Both the position numbers and the translations under genes were made by a program. Below are positions 43,734 to 52,395 of a DNA stretch of 64,000 nt, piece after piece. Within the stretch, counting starts at the first letter, position 1. Every line of letters begins with the position of its first letter. Below the pieces are notes generated by a model that did no database searches, was not told the DNA's origin, and was given only the letters and a program-made list of their open reading frames with translations. This DNA comes from Hydrogenophaga borbori (GTDB lineage: Bacteria; Pseudomonadota; Gammaproteobacteria; Burkholderiales; Burkholderiaceae_C), in the NCBI RefSeq assembly GCF_003417535.1, contig NZ_QVLS01000002.1:372001-436000 (forward strand), written 5' to 3'.

Positions 43734-44993
43734 ATGGCGCGGCACCGCGTCGCGATCACCGGCCTGGGCCTTGTGAGTCCCTACGGCGGCGATCTCGAAG
43801 ATTTCTTTCAGCGCGTGTGGGCCGGCGAATCGGCCGTGCGGTGGATGGTCACCGAGGACGAGCCGCGCCCCCTGTGCCTGCCCTACGTGCGCTGCGAGGG
43901 CTTCGACGCCGAGCGCGAGCTGGGCAAGCCGCTGGCGTCCATGATGGAGCGCTTCTCGCAGCTGGGCATGGCCGCCGTCTTCAAGGCCTGGCGCCACGCG
44001 GGCCTGGCCCGGTCGGCCGCCGAGGACGGCAGCGACCGCGGCCAATGGGGGTGCCTGTGGGGCACCGCGCTGGGCGGCCTGGCGGCGCACGAGCGGGGCG
44101 CGCGCGAGCTCTGGCTCAAGGGCCGCGAACGGGTGTCGCCGTTGTCGGTGGTCATGGGCATGAACAACGCGGCCAACGCGCACATCTCCATCCAGCTGGG
44201 CCTGGGCGGCGTGAGCAGCAGCCACACCGCCGCCTGCGCCTCGGCCTCCATGGCCATCGGCGAGGCGTTTCGCCGCGTGCGCTCGGGCGAGGCCGAGCTG
44301 ATGGTGACCGGCGGCTCCGACGTCTGCCAGTCCGTGAGCGTGGTGAAGGCCTGGGAGGCCATGCGCGTGCTCGCGCGTGGCGACGAGCACACCGCGCCCA
44401 GCGCCTGCCGGCCCTTCTCGAACGATCGCAATGGCCTGGTGCTGGGCGAGGGCGGGGCGGCGCTGGTGCTCGAGAACTGGGACCGCGCCGTGGCGCGCGG
44501 CGCGCGCATCCACGGCGAACTCATCGGCTTCGCCACCAACTGCGACCACACGCACCTGGTGCGGCCCGACCGCGCCGGCCAGGTGCGCGCCCTGCGCGCC
44601 GTGCTGGACGATGCCGGCCTGACCCCGCGCGAGGTGCACTACGTCAACGCCCACGGAACCGCCACGCCCGAAGGCGATCCGATCGAGGTGCAGGCCTTGC
44701 GCGAGGTGTTCGGCGAACAGGCCGAGCGCCTGCCCGTGAGTTCCACCAAATCGATGCACGGTCACTTGCTGGGCGCGGCCGGGGCCATCGAGGCCGTCGT
44801 CACGGCCATGGCCCTGCGCGAGCAAGCCATCCCCCCCACCGCCCATCTGGCGGGCCGCCTCGACCCGGCCTGCGAGGGCGTGGACCATGTGCCACAGGGC
44901 CGGCACGCGAACGGCCTGCGCGTGGCGCTGTCCAACTCCTTCGCCTTCGGCGGCAGCAACGTCGTGCTGGCGTTCGCGGCCCCCGCCCACTGA
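43734..44993 (+). CDS. beta-ketoacyl-ACP synthase (FabF-type) of the aryl polyene cluster
   Basis: This 419-residue condensing enzyme has the catalytic Cys at residue 168 (HTAACASASMA), His 307 (NAHGTATPEGD) and His 344 (KSMHGHLLGAAGA). All three residues of the Cys-His-His triad are present, so it should elongate the polyene. The C-terminal SNSFAFGGSNVVL is canonical. The start ATG 43734 is 2 bp after the first carrier-protein stop. A second, distinct ketosynthase gene lies at 53966. Confidence 0.92.
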   Translation: MARHRVAITGLGLVSPYGGDLEDFFQRVWAGESAVRWMVTEDEPRPLCLPYVRCEGFDAERELGKPLASMMERFSQLGMAAVFKAWRHAGLARSAAEDGSDRGQWGCLWGTALGGLAAHERGARELWLKGRERVSPLSVVMGMNNAANAHISIQLGLGGVSSSHTAACASASMAIGEAFRRVRSGEAELMVTGGSDVCQSVSVVKAWEAMRVLARGDEHTAPSACRPFSNDRNGLVLGEGGAALVLENWDRAVARGARIHGELIGFATNCDHTHLVRPDRAGQVRALRAVLDDAGLTPREVHYVNAHGTATPEGDPIEVQALREVFGEQAERLPVSSTKSMHGHLLGAAGAIEAVVTAMALREQAIPPTAHLAGRLDPACEGVDHVPQGRHANGLRVALSNSFAFGGSNVVLAFAAPAH

Positions 44994-45020
44994 TCACCTC
45001 ACGCTCCCCAGGAGTTCGCC

Positions 45021-45308
45021 ATGCAGGAAGACACCGTCAACGCCGAAGCCGTGGAGCAGCTGATTCCCGAACTCGTGCAGCTCATCATCGAGGCGCTCAA
45101 CCTGGAGCTGAGCCCGGGTGAGGTCGACCCCGACGCGCCCCTGTACGGCGAGGGCATGGGCCTGGACTCGATCGACATGCTCGAGATCGCGCTCGTCATC
45201 TCCAAGCGCTACGGTTTCCCGATGCGCTCGGACAGCGAGAACAACCAGAAGATCTTCGCCAGCCCACGCGCGCTGGCGGCCCACATCACGCGCCAGCGCA
45301 CCACATGA
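45021..45308 (+). CDS. acyl carrier protein 2 of the aryl polyene cluster
   Basis: This 95-residue carrier protein has the attachment motif GMGLDSIDMLEIALVI (modified Ser in G-L-D-S-I). It is the longer, ApeF-like type of carrier protein with the family's R-Y-G-F stretch downstream. It follows the ketosynthase by 27 bp and is linked to the next gene by a 24-codon bridging ORF. It probably carries elongation intermediates, while carrier 1 may carry another intermediate; which does what cannot be read from sequence. Confidence 0.88.
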   Translation: MQEDTVNAEAVEQLIPELVQLIIEALNLELSPGEVDPDAPLYGEGMGLDSIDMLEIALVISKRYGFPMRSDSENNQKIFASPRALAAHITRQRTT

Positions 45309-45379
45309 AAACCCGCACGCTCCACCGCGGCGCGGGTCGCAAGGCCTGGCCGGGGGCGGCCCGGCGCCGGATCGCATGA
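45305..45379 (+). other. bridging mini-ORF (24 codons)
   Basis: The ATG overlaps the carrier-protein stop (ATGA at 45305) and the TGA overlaps the next start (ATGA at 45376). The peptide is Arg/Ala/Gly-rich and begins M-K-T-R-T-L-H-R-G. It has no recognised domain. Confidence 0.4.
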
Positions 45380-46038
45380 GCCCATCGGCCCCGCTGCGCG
45401 CCGCCGCGTCCGGCCTGCTGCTGCTGGGCTGGGTCGTGGCCTCGCACCTCGGCAGCACGGGCCGCGGGCCGGTGGACCTGCACGTGGCGGTGGCGGTGGC
45501 GCCCTTCGCCGCGGCGTTGGCCGTCGCCTTCGCGCGCCTGGCGCGGCCGGCGCTGCGCCGGCTTGCCTGGCTGGCGGTGGCGGCGCTGCTGTGGGGGCTG
45601 TGGCCCTGGCTGCGCGGCGAGGTGGCGCTGCTGTATTACCTGCAGCACCTGGGCATCCACCTCGCGCTGGCGGCGCTGTTCGGCGCCAGCCTGCTGGGGC
45701 CGGGCGACGCGCTGGTCACGCGGCTGGCGCGCCTGGTGCATGGCGCCGAACTCTCGCCGGGCCACCTGCGCTACACGCGCCAGGTCACGGCCGCCTGGGC
45801 CGCCTTCTTCGTGCTGAACGCGCTGGTATCCACCGCGCTGTTCCTGTTCGCGCCGCGCGAGCTCTGGTCGCTGCACGCCAACGTGCTCACGGGTCCCCTG
45901 GTGGGCCTGATGTTCCTGCTGGAAACCCTGTGGCGGCGGCTGGCGCTGCCGCCGCACGAGCGGCCCAGCCTGTCGGCCGTGCTGCGCGCCTGGCGGGCCG
46001 ACAGCGAACGCCGCCAGTCGGCGCGGGGGCAGCCATGA
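45376..46038 (+). CDS. COG4648-type inner-membrane protein of aryl polyene clusters
   Basis: This 220-residue protein has about five or six hydrophobic helices (for example LLLLGWVVASHLG, LAVAALLWGLWPWL, LGIHLALAALFGASLLG, WAAFFVLNALVSTALFLFAP). It matches the uncharacterised membrane protein (COG4648) that recurs in aryl polyene and xanthomonadin loci. It is likely needed for membrane assembly or transport of the pigment. The ATG overlaps the bridge ORF upstream, and the stop overlaps the ligase start (ATGA), so the genes are tightly coupled. Confidence 0.8.
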   Translation: MSPSAPLRAAASGLLLLGWVVASHLGSTGRGPVDLHVAVAVAPFAAALAVAFARLARPALRRLAWLAVAALLWGLWPWLRGEVALLYYLQHLGIHLALAALFGASLLGPGDALVTRLARLVHGAELSPGHLRYTRQVTAAWAAFFVLNALVSTALFLFAPRELWSLHANVLTGPLVGLMFLLETLWRRLALPPHERPSLSAVLRAWRADSERRQSARGQP

Positions 46039-47396
46039 GCCTTTCCCCGCTGATCAGCGCGCACGCCATCGACGGCGTGTTCGCCTGGTGCCCCGACGGC
46101 CCGGTGCGCGTGGGCGAATTCCTGGCCGACGCCGTGGCCTTCGCGCAAGCGCTGCCGCCCGAGGGCGATCTCATCAACCTCTGCGAGGACCGCTACCGCT
46201 TCGCCGTGGGCTTTGCCGCCGGCCTGCTGCGCGGGCGCGTGAGCCTGCAGCCGTCCTCGCTGGCGCCGCAGAGCCTGCGCCAGCTTGCGCAGGACTTCCC
46301 GGGCGCGCTGTGCCTGGTCGACGGCGCCGAGATGTCGCTCGCGGCCGAGGCCGCCGGGCTGCCCCGGCGCGAGGTGGCCGCGCGCCCCGGCGCCGGCCGC
46401 CCGCCGGTCGCCGAGATGCCCTGGATCGACGACGCCCGGCGGGCCGCCGTGCTGTTCACCTCGGGCTCCACCGGCCGGCCGCAGCCGCACCCCAAGCACT
46501 GGGGCCGCCTGGTGCGCAACGGCCAGGCCGAGGCCGCCGCGTTGGGGCTGGACCGCACGCCGCACGTGCTGGTGGGCACCGTGCCCATCCAGCACAGCTA
46601 TGGTTTCGAATCCACCTTTCTGCTGGCGCTGCACGGCGGCTGCAGCTTCTGGTCGGGCAAGCCCTTCTTCCCGCAGGACATCAACGACGCCCTGGCCGCC
46701 GTGCCGGCGCCGCGCCTGCTGGTCACCACGCCCTTTCACCTGGCCAACTGGCTGGCCAGCGCCGCGTCGGGCGCCCTGCCACAGCGCCTGCTGTCGGCCA
46801 CCGCGCCGCTGGCCGAGGGCCTGGCGCAGCAGGCCGAGGCCGCCTGCGGCGCCGAACTGCACGAGATCTACGGCTCCACCGAGTCCTCCGCGCTGGCCAG
46901 CCGGCGCACCGTGGCGGGCCCGGCCTGGACGCTGCTGCCCGGCGCGCGCCTGCGGTTTGCGGGCGACGTGGCCAGCGCCGAGGGCGGGCATGTCGAGGGG
47001 ACCGTGCCGCTGGCCGACCTGATCGAGCCGCTGGCCGACGGCCGCTTCGTGCTGCACGGCCGGCACGCCGACCTCATCAACATCGCGGGCAAGCGCACGT
47101 CGCTGGCCTACCTGAACCGCCAGCTCGCGGGGCTCGAGGGCGTGCTCGACGCCGCCTTCTTCCTGCCCGAGGCGCCGGGCGGTGACGCCGCCGTCACGCG
47201 GCTGGTGGCCTTCGCGGTGGCGCCCGGCCGCCAGCCGGCGCCGCTGCTGGCCGAGCTGCGCGAGCGCGTCGACGCCATCTTCCTGCCGCGCCCGCTGGTG
47301 CTGCTGCCGGCGCTGCCGCGCAACGCCACCGGCAAGCTCACGCGCGAGGCGCTGGCTGCGCTGTACCGCCGCGAGGTGCTGCGTGAGCCTTCTTGA
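46035..47396 (+). CDS. AMP-dependent acyl/aryl ligase of the aryl polyene cluster
   Basis: This 453-residue adenylate-forming enzyme shows the A3 core motif as LFTSGSTGRPQPHPK (about 143), HSYGFEST near 188, the IYGSTESSALASR segment (about 279) and the late D-L-I-N-I-A-G-K-R region with the final G-K-L-T-R. It should activate the aryl starter (here probably a hydroxybenzoate made by the chorismatase at 58699) and load it on a carrier protein. It is shorter than typical acyl-CoA synthetases (500 or more residues), as ApeH-type ligases are. It overlaps both neighbours. Confidence 0.88.
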   Translation: MSLSPLISAHAIDGVFAWCPDGPVRVGEFLADAVAFAQALPPEGDLINLCEDRYRFAVGFAAGLLRGRVSLQPSSLAPQSLRQLAQDFPGALCLVDGAEMSLAAEAAGLPRREVAARPGAGRPPVAEMPWIDDARRAAVLFTSGSTGRPQPHPKHWGRLVRNGQAEAAALGLDRTPHVLVGTVPIQHSYGFESTFLLALHGGCSFWSGKPFFPQDINDALAAVPAPRLLVTTPFHLANWLASAASGALPQRLLSATAPLAEGLAQQAEAACGAELHEIYGSTESSALASRRTVAGPAWTLLPGARLRFAGDVASAEGGHVEGTVPLADLIEPLADGRFVLHGRHADLINIAGKRTSLAYLNRQLAGLEGVLDAAFFLPEAPGGDAAVTRLVAFAVAPGRQPAPLLAELRERVDAIFLPRPLVLLPALPRNATGKLTREALAALYRREVLREPS

Positions 47397-47685
47397 GCGC
47401 GTCTGGCGCGTGCCCCCGGACCACCCGGCCTTCGCGGGGCATTTCCCGGGTCAGCCCATCCTGCCGGGCGTGGTGCTGCTGGACGAGGCCCTGCGCGCGG
47501 CGCGCGAACTGGCGCCCGGCGCGCGCGGCTGGGGCCTGCCGCAAGCCAAGTTCCTGCAAGCCGTGCGGCCCGGCGACGAACTGCGGCTGAGCCTGAGTGC
47601 CTTGCCCCGCACGGGCTTCGCCTTCGTTTTCACGCGCGGTGGCGAGCCGGTGGCCACCGGCCAGCTGCGGCCGGTGGACGCATGA
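47383..47685 (+). CDS. hot-dog 3-hydroxyacyl-ACP dehydratase-like protein (ApeI type)
   Basis: This 100-residue single hot-dog domain has HPAFAGHFPGQPILPGVVLLDEAL near the start; the His of H-F-P and the Glu are the FabZ-type catalytic pair. It probably dehydrates the hydroxyacyl intermediate to introduce a double bond. GTG 47383 lies 14 bases inside the ligase gene. It is shorter than FabZ (about 140 residues), as are other ApeI-type dehydratases. A second, longer dehydratase-like gene lies at 55968, giving the two dehydratases typical of aryl polyene loci. Confidence 0.82.
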   Translation: MSLLERVWRVPPDHPAFAGHFPGQPILPGVVLLDEALRAARELAPGARGWGLPQAKFLQAVRPGDELRLSLSALPRTGFAFVFTRGGEPVATGQLRPVDA

Positions 47686-47750
47686 GCGCTGCCCGGCCGT
47701 TCCCCAGGCACCCAGCCCCGCGGTGCGCGGCATGGGGGGGCACCCGGTGA
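47682..47750 (+). other. bridging mini-ORF (22 codons)
   Basis: The ATG overlaps the dehydratase stop (ATGA at 47682) and the TGA overlaps a GTG (GTGA at 47747), which is a good start for the acyltransferase. The peptide begins M-S-A-A-R-P-F, like the 63-bp repeat unit at 49218 (M/V-S-A-A-R-P-S). Confidence 0.4.
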
Positions 47751-48649
47751 ATGGGCGCGCGCTGCCCGAGTGGCGCCAGCGGCCCGAGCGTGGCCACCTG
47801 GGCTTGCTGCGCTTCATGGTGCGCCTGTCGCTGTGGGGGGGCCGACGGCTCAGCCGCGCGGTGCTGCACGGCGCCACGCTGTACTTCCTGCTGTTCGCGC
47901 CGCGCCCGCGCGCGGCCAGCCGCGACTACCTGCGCCGCGCCCTGGGCCGCCCGCCCACCTGGCGCGAGCGCTACCGCCACCTGCTGAGCTTCGCCACCAC
48001 GGTGCACGACCGTGTCTACCTGCTCAACGGACGTGTCGACCTGTTCGACGTGGAGGTGCAGGGCGCCGAGGCGCTGCTGCGCGCCATGGACAGCGGTGGC
48101 GTGCTGCTGATGGGCGCGCACCTGGGCAGCTTCGAGGCCCTGCGCTGCGTGGGCCGCCAGCGGCCCGGCCTTCAGGTGAGCATGCTGATGTACGAGGACA
48201 ACGCGCGCCAGATGCGCGCCGCGCTCGCCGCCATCAACCCTGAGGCCCGGCAGGACGTGGTGCCGCTGGGCCGGCCCGACTCCATGGTCGAGGCCGCGCA
48301 GCGGCTGGAGCAGGGCCACCTGGTGGGCATGCTGGTCGACCGCTCGCTGGACGCGGACGACCGCGCCCTGCACGATTTCCTGGGCGACCCCGCGGCCTTT
48401 CCGGTCGCGCCCTGGCGCGTGGCCGCCGTGCTGCGCCGGCCGGTCTTCTTCATGGCAGGCCTGTACCTGGGTGCGAACCGTTACCGGCTGGTGTTCGAAC
48501 CGCTGGCCGACTTTGGTACGGTTGGCCGTGGCGCGGCCCGCGATGCCGCGATCCAGGCGGCCCGCGCCGCCTACGTGGAGCGCCTGCAGGCCGCTTGCCG
48601 GCAGGCGCCGTTCAACTGGTTCAACTTCTTCGACTTCTGGCAACGATGA
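47747..48649 (+). CDS. LpxL-type acyltransferase of the aryl polyene cluster
   Basis: This protein of about 300 residues belongs to the lauroyl/lysophospholipid acyltransferase superfamily. It has a hydrophobic N-terminal segment (LYFLLFAPRP), the H-x4-E/D motif as GAHLGSFEALR (about 117), and the region VGMLVDRSLDADDR. The final part is FNWFNFFDFW, typical of the family. It probably transfers the polyene to a lipid in the inner membrane. The start may be GTG 47747 (GTGA overlap with the bridge ORF) or ATG 47732; both read in the same frame. Confidence 0.84.
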   Translation: MNGRALPEWRQRPERGHLGLLRFMVRLSLWGGRRLSRAVLHGATLYFLLFAPRPRAASRDYLRRALGRPPTWRERYRHLLSFATTVHDRVYLLNGRVDLFDVEVQGAEALLRAMDSGGVLLMGAHLGSFEALRCVGRQRPGLQVSMLMYEDNARQMRAALAAINPEARQDVVPLGRPDSMVEAAQRLEQGHLVGMLVDRSLDADDRALHDFLGDPAAFPVAPWRVAAVLRRPVFFMAGLYLGANRYRLVFEPLADFGTVGRGAARDAAIQAARAAYVERLQAACRQAPFNWFNFFDFWQR

Positions 48650-49221
48650 TCTCCCGCAGGCTCTGGCTACTGGCGCTGATGCTGCTGCCCCTGACGGCCG
48701 CGCGCGCGGCCGACGAACTCGAGCGCCTGATGGCCCTGCTCGCCGCGCACCCCGGCGGCACGGTGCGCTTCGTCGAGCGGCGCCACATGGCCATGCTCGA
48801 CGCGCCCCTGGTCTCGCGCGGCGAGATGAGCTACCGCGCGCCCGACTGGCTGGAGCGGCGCACGCTCTCGCCCCGGCCCGAGCGCCTGCTGCTCGACAAG
48901 GACACGCTCACGCTGGAGCGCGACCAGCGTCGCATGAGCATGCCCGTGAGCCAGCGCCCCGAGGTCGAGGCCTTCGTGGCCAGCATCCGCAGCACCCTGC
49001 AGGGCGACCGCGCGGCGCTGGAGCGCCACTACCGCGTGGCCCTGCAGGGCCAGCCCGAGAAGCGCTGGACGCTCACGCTGGAGCCGCTGCAGGCGCGGCT
49101 GCGCGGCATCGTCACGCAGATCGTCATCTCGGGCGTGGGCGTCGCGGTGGACCGCATCGACTACAGCCAGTCCGACGGCGACCGCACCGAGATGCGACTG
49201 GAACCGGTGGGCAAGCCGTGA
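48646..49221 (+). CDS. LolA-like outer-membrane lipid carrier protein
   Basis: This 191-residue periplasmic protein has a signal ending near A-R-A-A-D (about 21) and a LolA/LolB-like beta-sheet fold (GTVRFVERRHMAMLDAPLVSRGEMSYRAPDWLERRTLSP). In aryl polyene clusters this protein is thought to carry the lipid-linked pigment toward the outer membrane together with the MMPL exporter encoded next. The ATG overlaps the acyltransferase stop by 4 bases, and the stop leads into the triplicated repeat ORF. Confidence 0.82.
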   Translation: MISRRLWLLALMLLPLTAARAADELERLMALLAAHPGGTVRFVERRHMAMLDAPLVSRGEMSYRAPDWLERRTLSPRPERLLLDKDTLTLERDQRRMSMPVSQRPEVEAFVASIRSTLQGDRAALERHYRVALQGQPEKRWTLTLEPLQARLRGIVTQIVISGVGVAVDRIDYSQSDGDRTEMRLEPVGKP

Positions 49222-49406
49222 GCGCCGCCCGGCCGTCCGAAGGCGCTCGCACCGCAGCGCGCCGCGCGGAGGTGCTCCGGATGAGCGCCGCCCGGCCGTC
49301 CGAAGGCGCTCGCACCGCAGCGCGCCGCGCGGAGGTGTTCCGGATGCGCGCCGCCCGGCCGTCCGAAGGCGCTCGCACCGCAGCGCGCCCGGGGGGGCTC
49401 CGATGA
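49218..49406 (+). repeat. 63-bp tandem repeat, three copies, forming a 62-codon bridging ORF
   Basis: Three units of 63 bp fill the whole gap between the LolA-like stop and the MMPL start. Units 1 and 2 (from 49221 and 49284) differ at one base; unit 3 diverges at its end. The reading frame is open across all three: GTG 49218 overlaps the upstream stop (GTGA) and the final TGA overlaps the MMPL ATG (ATGA at 49403). Each unit encodes (M/V)-S-A-A-R-P-S-E-G-A-R-T-A-A-R-R-A-E-V and carries GGAGGTG about 7 bp before an in-frame ATG. Within a unit GAGCGCC and GGCGCTC form an inverted repeat. Confidence 0.8.
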
Positions 49407-51739
49407 CCCGCCGTGCCGCGTGGATCGTGCTCGCCTGGGCCCTGGCCATGGCCCTGGGCGGCTGGCTGGCCTCGCGCACGCGCTTCACCACCGACCTGTC
49501 CTTCTTCCTGCCCTCCCACCCCAGCGCCGAGCAGCAGGTGCTGGTGGAGCAGTTGCGCGAGGGCGTGGTCTCGCGCCTGCTCATGGTGGCCATCGACGGC
49601 GGCGACAGCGCGGCGCGCGCCGAGGCTTCGCGCGCGCTGCGCCAGCGGCTCTCGGCCGACGGCGCCTTCGTCTCGGTGCAGAACGGCGAGCTGGAGGCCT
49701 TCGACCGCGAGTTCGCGCTGCTGCAGAAGCACCGCTACACGCTGAGCCCGGCCGTGGGACCGCAGCGCTTCACGCCCGAGGGCCTGCGCGAGGCCATCCT
49801 CAACGCCATCGACATCGTGTCCTCGCCGGCGGGGCTGCCGTTCAAGGCGCGGTTCCCGTCCGACCCCACGGGCGAGGCCTTCGAGGTGCTGATGGGCTGG
49901 CAGTCGCAGGGCCAGCCCAACATGGCCGAGGGCGTCTGGGTGTCGCGCGACGGCGCGCGCGCGATGTTGCTGCTGCAGACGCGCGCGGCGGGCGCGGACA
50001 CCGACGGCCAGGCCGAGGCCGTGGCGCGCGTGCAGGCCGCCTTCGACGCGCTGCCGCCGGGCGCGCTGCGGTTGGAGGTGTCGGGGCCCGGCGTGTTCGC
50101 GGTGAAGACGCGCGCAGCCATCCAGGCCGACGTCGCGCGGCTGACCCTGTTCAGCGCCATCGGCATCAGTCTGCTGCTGTGGTGCATGTTCCGGCGCTGG
50201 CGCCCGCTGCTGCTGACCCTGGTGCCGGCGGTGAGCGGCTCGCTCGCGGGCCTGGTGGCGGTGGGGCAGGTGCACGGCTCGGTGTTCGCCATCACGGCCG
50301 GCTTCGGCGCCGCGCTGGTGGGCGAGGCGGTGGACTACGGCATCTACTACTTCGTGCAGACCGGGCGCGAGGACAGCGGCGAGGGCCGGCGCTGGCACGA
50401 GAACTTCTGGCCCACCATCCGCCTGGGCGTGGCCACCTCGGTGCTGGGCTTCGGCGCGCTGCTGTTCGCGGGTTTCCCGGGGCTCGCGCAGCTCGGCCTG
50501 TACGCCATGACGGGTGTGTTCGTCGCCGCCCTGACCACGCGGCTGGTGCTGCCCGCCATGGCCGGCGGCCAGGTGGCGCGCACGCCCGAGCTGCCGGCCT
50601 GGGTGACGCCGCGCGTGCTGGCGCTGCGGGCCTGGCGCTGGCCCGTGCTGGGCGCGGCGCTGCTGGCGCTGGCCTGGCTGGTGGTGCAGCGCGACACGCT
50701 GTGGGAGCCGAACCTGTCCGCCCTGTCCAGCGTGAGCCCGCAGGACGCCGAGCGCGACGCCCGCCTGCGCGGCGACCTGGGCGCGCCCGACGCGCGCTAC
50801 ATGGTGGTGGTGCGCGCCAGCGACCGCGAGGCCGCGCTGCGCGGCGCCGAGGCGGCCGCCGCGCGCCTGCAGCCGCTGGTGGCGCAGGGCCTGATCGGCG
50901 GCTACGACAGCCCCGCGCGCTTCCTGCCCAGCGAGGCCCTGCAACGTGAGCGTCAGCGCGCCTTGCCCGCGCCCGAGGCGCTGTCGCGCGACCTGAACCT
51001 GGCGTTGCAGGGGCAGCCCCTGTCGGCCGCGCGGCTCAAGCCCTTCGTGGACGCCGTGGCGCAGGCGCGCGCGGCCGCGCCGCTGCGGCGCGAGGACCTC
51101 GACGGCTCGGCCCTGGCCATCGCCGTGGACTCGCTGCTGCAGCCGCACGCCGATGGCTGGACCGCCCTGCTGCCGCTGCGCCCCGCGCCCGGCGCGGTCG
51201 GCGCCGACCTGCCGGCCGAGGTCTTGCGCGCGGCGCTGCAGGGCAGCGGTGCGCGCTTCGTCGACCTGAAGCAGGAATTCGAATCGCTCTACGGCAGCTA
51301 CCTGCGCGAGGCCATCGCGCTGTCGCTGGCCGGGCTGGCGGGCATCGTGCTGGTGCTGGGCGCCTCGCTGCGCGGGCCGGGCCGCCTGTTGGGCGTGCTG
51401 CTGCCCATCGTGGCGGCGGTGCTGATCGTGATCGCCAGCCTGCACGCGCTGGGCGTGCGCCTGCACCTGCTGCACCTCATCGGCATGCTGCTCATCGTGG
51501 CCGTGGGTTCCAACTACTCGCTGTTCATCGAGCGCTGGCGGCGCGACCCGCACGCCGATCCGCGGGCCCTGCTGTCGGTGCTGGTGGCCTGCGCCACCAC
51601 GGCCATCGGCTTCGGCGTGCTCTCGCTGTCCTCGGTGCCGGTGCTGCAGGCGGTGGGTGTGACGGTGGCGCCGGGCGCGGTGCTGGCGCTGCTGCTGTCG
51701 GCGGTGCTCACGCCGGCGCACAAGGACCCCGTCCCATGA
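49403..51739 (+). CDS. MMPL-family exporter of the aryl polyene cluster
   Basis: This 778-residue RND-superfamily protein of the MMPL type has TM1 (WIVLAWALAMALGGWL) and a first periplasmic loop (about 30-240). A helix bundle follows that includes GFGAALVGEAVDYGIYYFVQTGRED, with the acidic residues of proton coupling. A second periplasmic loop (about 410-630) and a last bundle with LIGMLLIVAVGSNYSLFIERW complete it. It should move the lipid-linked polyene out of the inner membrane. Its start overlaps the repeat ORF and its stop overlaps the hydrolase start (ATGA). Confidence 0.9.
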   Translation: MTRRAAWIVLAWALAMALGGWLASRTRFTTDLSFFLPSHPSAEQQVLVEQLREGVVSRLLMVAIDGGDSAARAEASRALRQRLSADGAFVSVQNGELEAFDREFALLQKHRYTLSPAVGPQRFTPEGLREAILNAIDIVSSPAGLPFKARFPSDPTGEAFEVLMGWQSQGQPNMAEGVWVSRDGARAMLLLQTRAAGADTDGQAEAVARVQAAFDALPPGALRLEVSGPGVFAVKTRAAIQADVARLTLFSAIGISLLLWCMFRRWRPLLLTLVPAVSGSLAGLVAVGQVHGSVFAITAGFGAALVGEAVDYGIYYFVQTGREDSGEGRRWHENFWPTIRLGVATSVLGFGALLFAGFPGLAQLGLYAMTGVFVAALTTRLVLPAMAGGQVARTPELPAWVTPRVLALRAWRWPVLGAALLALAWLVVQRDTLWEPNLSALSSVSPQDAERDARLRGDLGAPDARYMVVVRASDREAALRGAEAAAARLQPLVAQGLIGGYDSPARFLPSEALQRERQRALPAPEALSRDLNLALQGQPLSAARLKPFVDAVAQARAAAPLRREDLDGSALAIAVDSLLQPHADGWTALLPLRPAPGAVGADLPAEVLRAALQGSGARFVDLKQEFESLYGSYLREAIALSLAGLAGIVLVLGASLRGPGRLLGVLLPIVAAVLIVIASLHALGVRLHLLHLIGMLLIVAVGSNYSLFIERWRRDPHADPRALLSVLVACATTAIGFGVLSLSSVPVLQAVGVTVAPGAVLALLLSAVLTPAHKDPVP

Positions 51740-52395
51740 AGGCCCAGCGCTTCGCGGGTTGGACCGGCGAGGCCCCCTGCCGCCTGGTCTGGCTGCCCGG
51801 CGCGGCCATGGGCGCCGCCGACGTGGCCGCGCAAGGCTGGGACGCCGAGGCCGCCGCCGCGGGCCAGGCCATCGACATGGTGGCGCTCGACCTGCAGGCA
51901 CAGCGCTACGACGGCGCCGACGCCATCGAGGCCCTGGTCACCGAGTGGCTGCGGCCCGCACGCGAGGCGGGGCGCCGCGTCTGGCTGGGCGGTCTTTCGC
52001 TGGGCGGCTGGCAGGCCGTGCTGTGCGCGCGGCGCCACCCGGACCTGGTCGATGGCCTGTGCCTGCTGGCGCCCTACCCGGGCGATCGGCTGGCCTGGAA
52101 CGCCATTCAACGCGCGGGCGGGCTGGACGCCTGGCCCGGCCCTGCGCCCGACGACAGCGACCCGGCCTTTGAGGTCTGGGCCTGGTGGAAGCAAGCACCA
52201 CCGCGCCCCGTGGCCTGGATGGGCTATGGCCGCCAGGACCGCTTCGCCGACGGCATGGACCGCATGGCCGCGCGCCTGCCCGCCGAGCGCGTGCTGCGCA
52301 TCGACGGCGGTCACGACTGGGCCTGCTGGCAGGCCCTGTGGTCCGCCCTGGTGGCGCGGCGGCCCTGGGCGGCGGACGGGGAGGGCGCGCCATGA
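51736..52395 (+). CDS. alpha/beta hydrolase
   Basis: This 219-residue hydrolase fold has nucleophile motif G-L-S-L-G-G (Ser near 97), an acidic residue candidate in GYGRQDRFADG (about 173), and the catalytic His in DGGHDWACW (about 196). No signal peptide is evident, so it acts in the cytoplasm. It lies inside the aryl polyene operon with 4-base overlaps on both sides, so it is probably a thioesterase or editing enzyme for carrier-bound intermediates. The substrate is inferred from position only. Confidence 0.75.
   Translation: MKAQRFAGWTGEAPCRLVWLPGAAMGAADVAAQGWDAEAAAAGQAIDMVALDLQAQRYDGADAIEALVTEWLRPAREAGRRVWLGGLSLGGWQAVLCARRHPDLVDGLCLLAPYPGDRLAWNAIQRAGGLDAWPGPAPDDSDPAFEVWAWWKQAPPRPVAWMGYGRQDRFADGMDRMAARLPAERVLRIDGGHDWACWQALWSALVARRPWAADGEGAP

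Noticed and set aside
49124..51901. A 925-codon minus-strand open frame over the MMPL gene
   Set aside because: The plus strand encodes a complete MMPL exporter with transmembrane pattern; the minus frame is repetitive and without family features.
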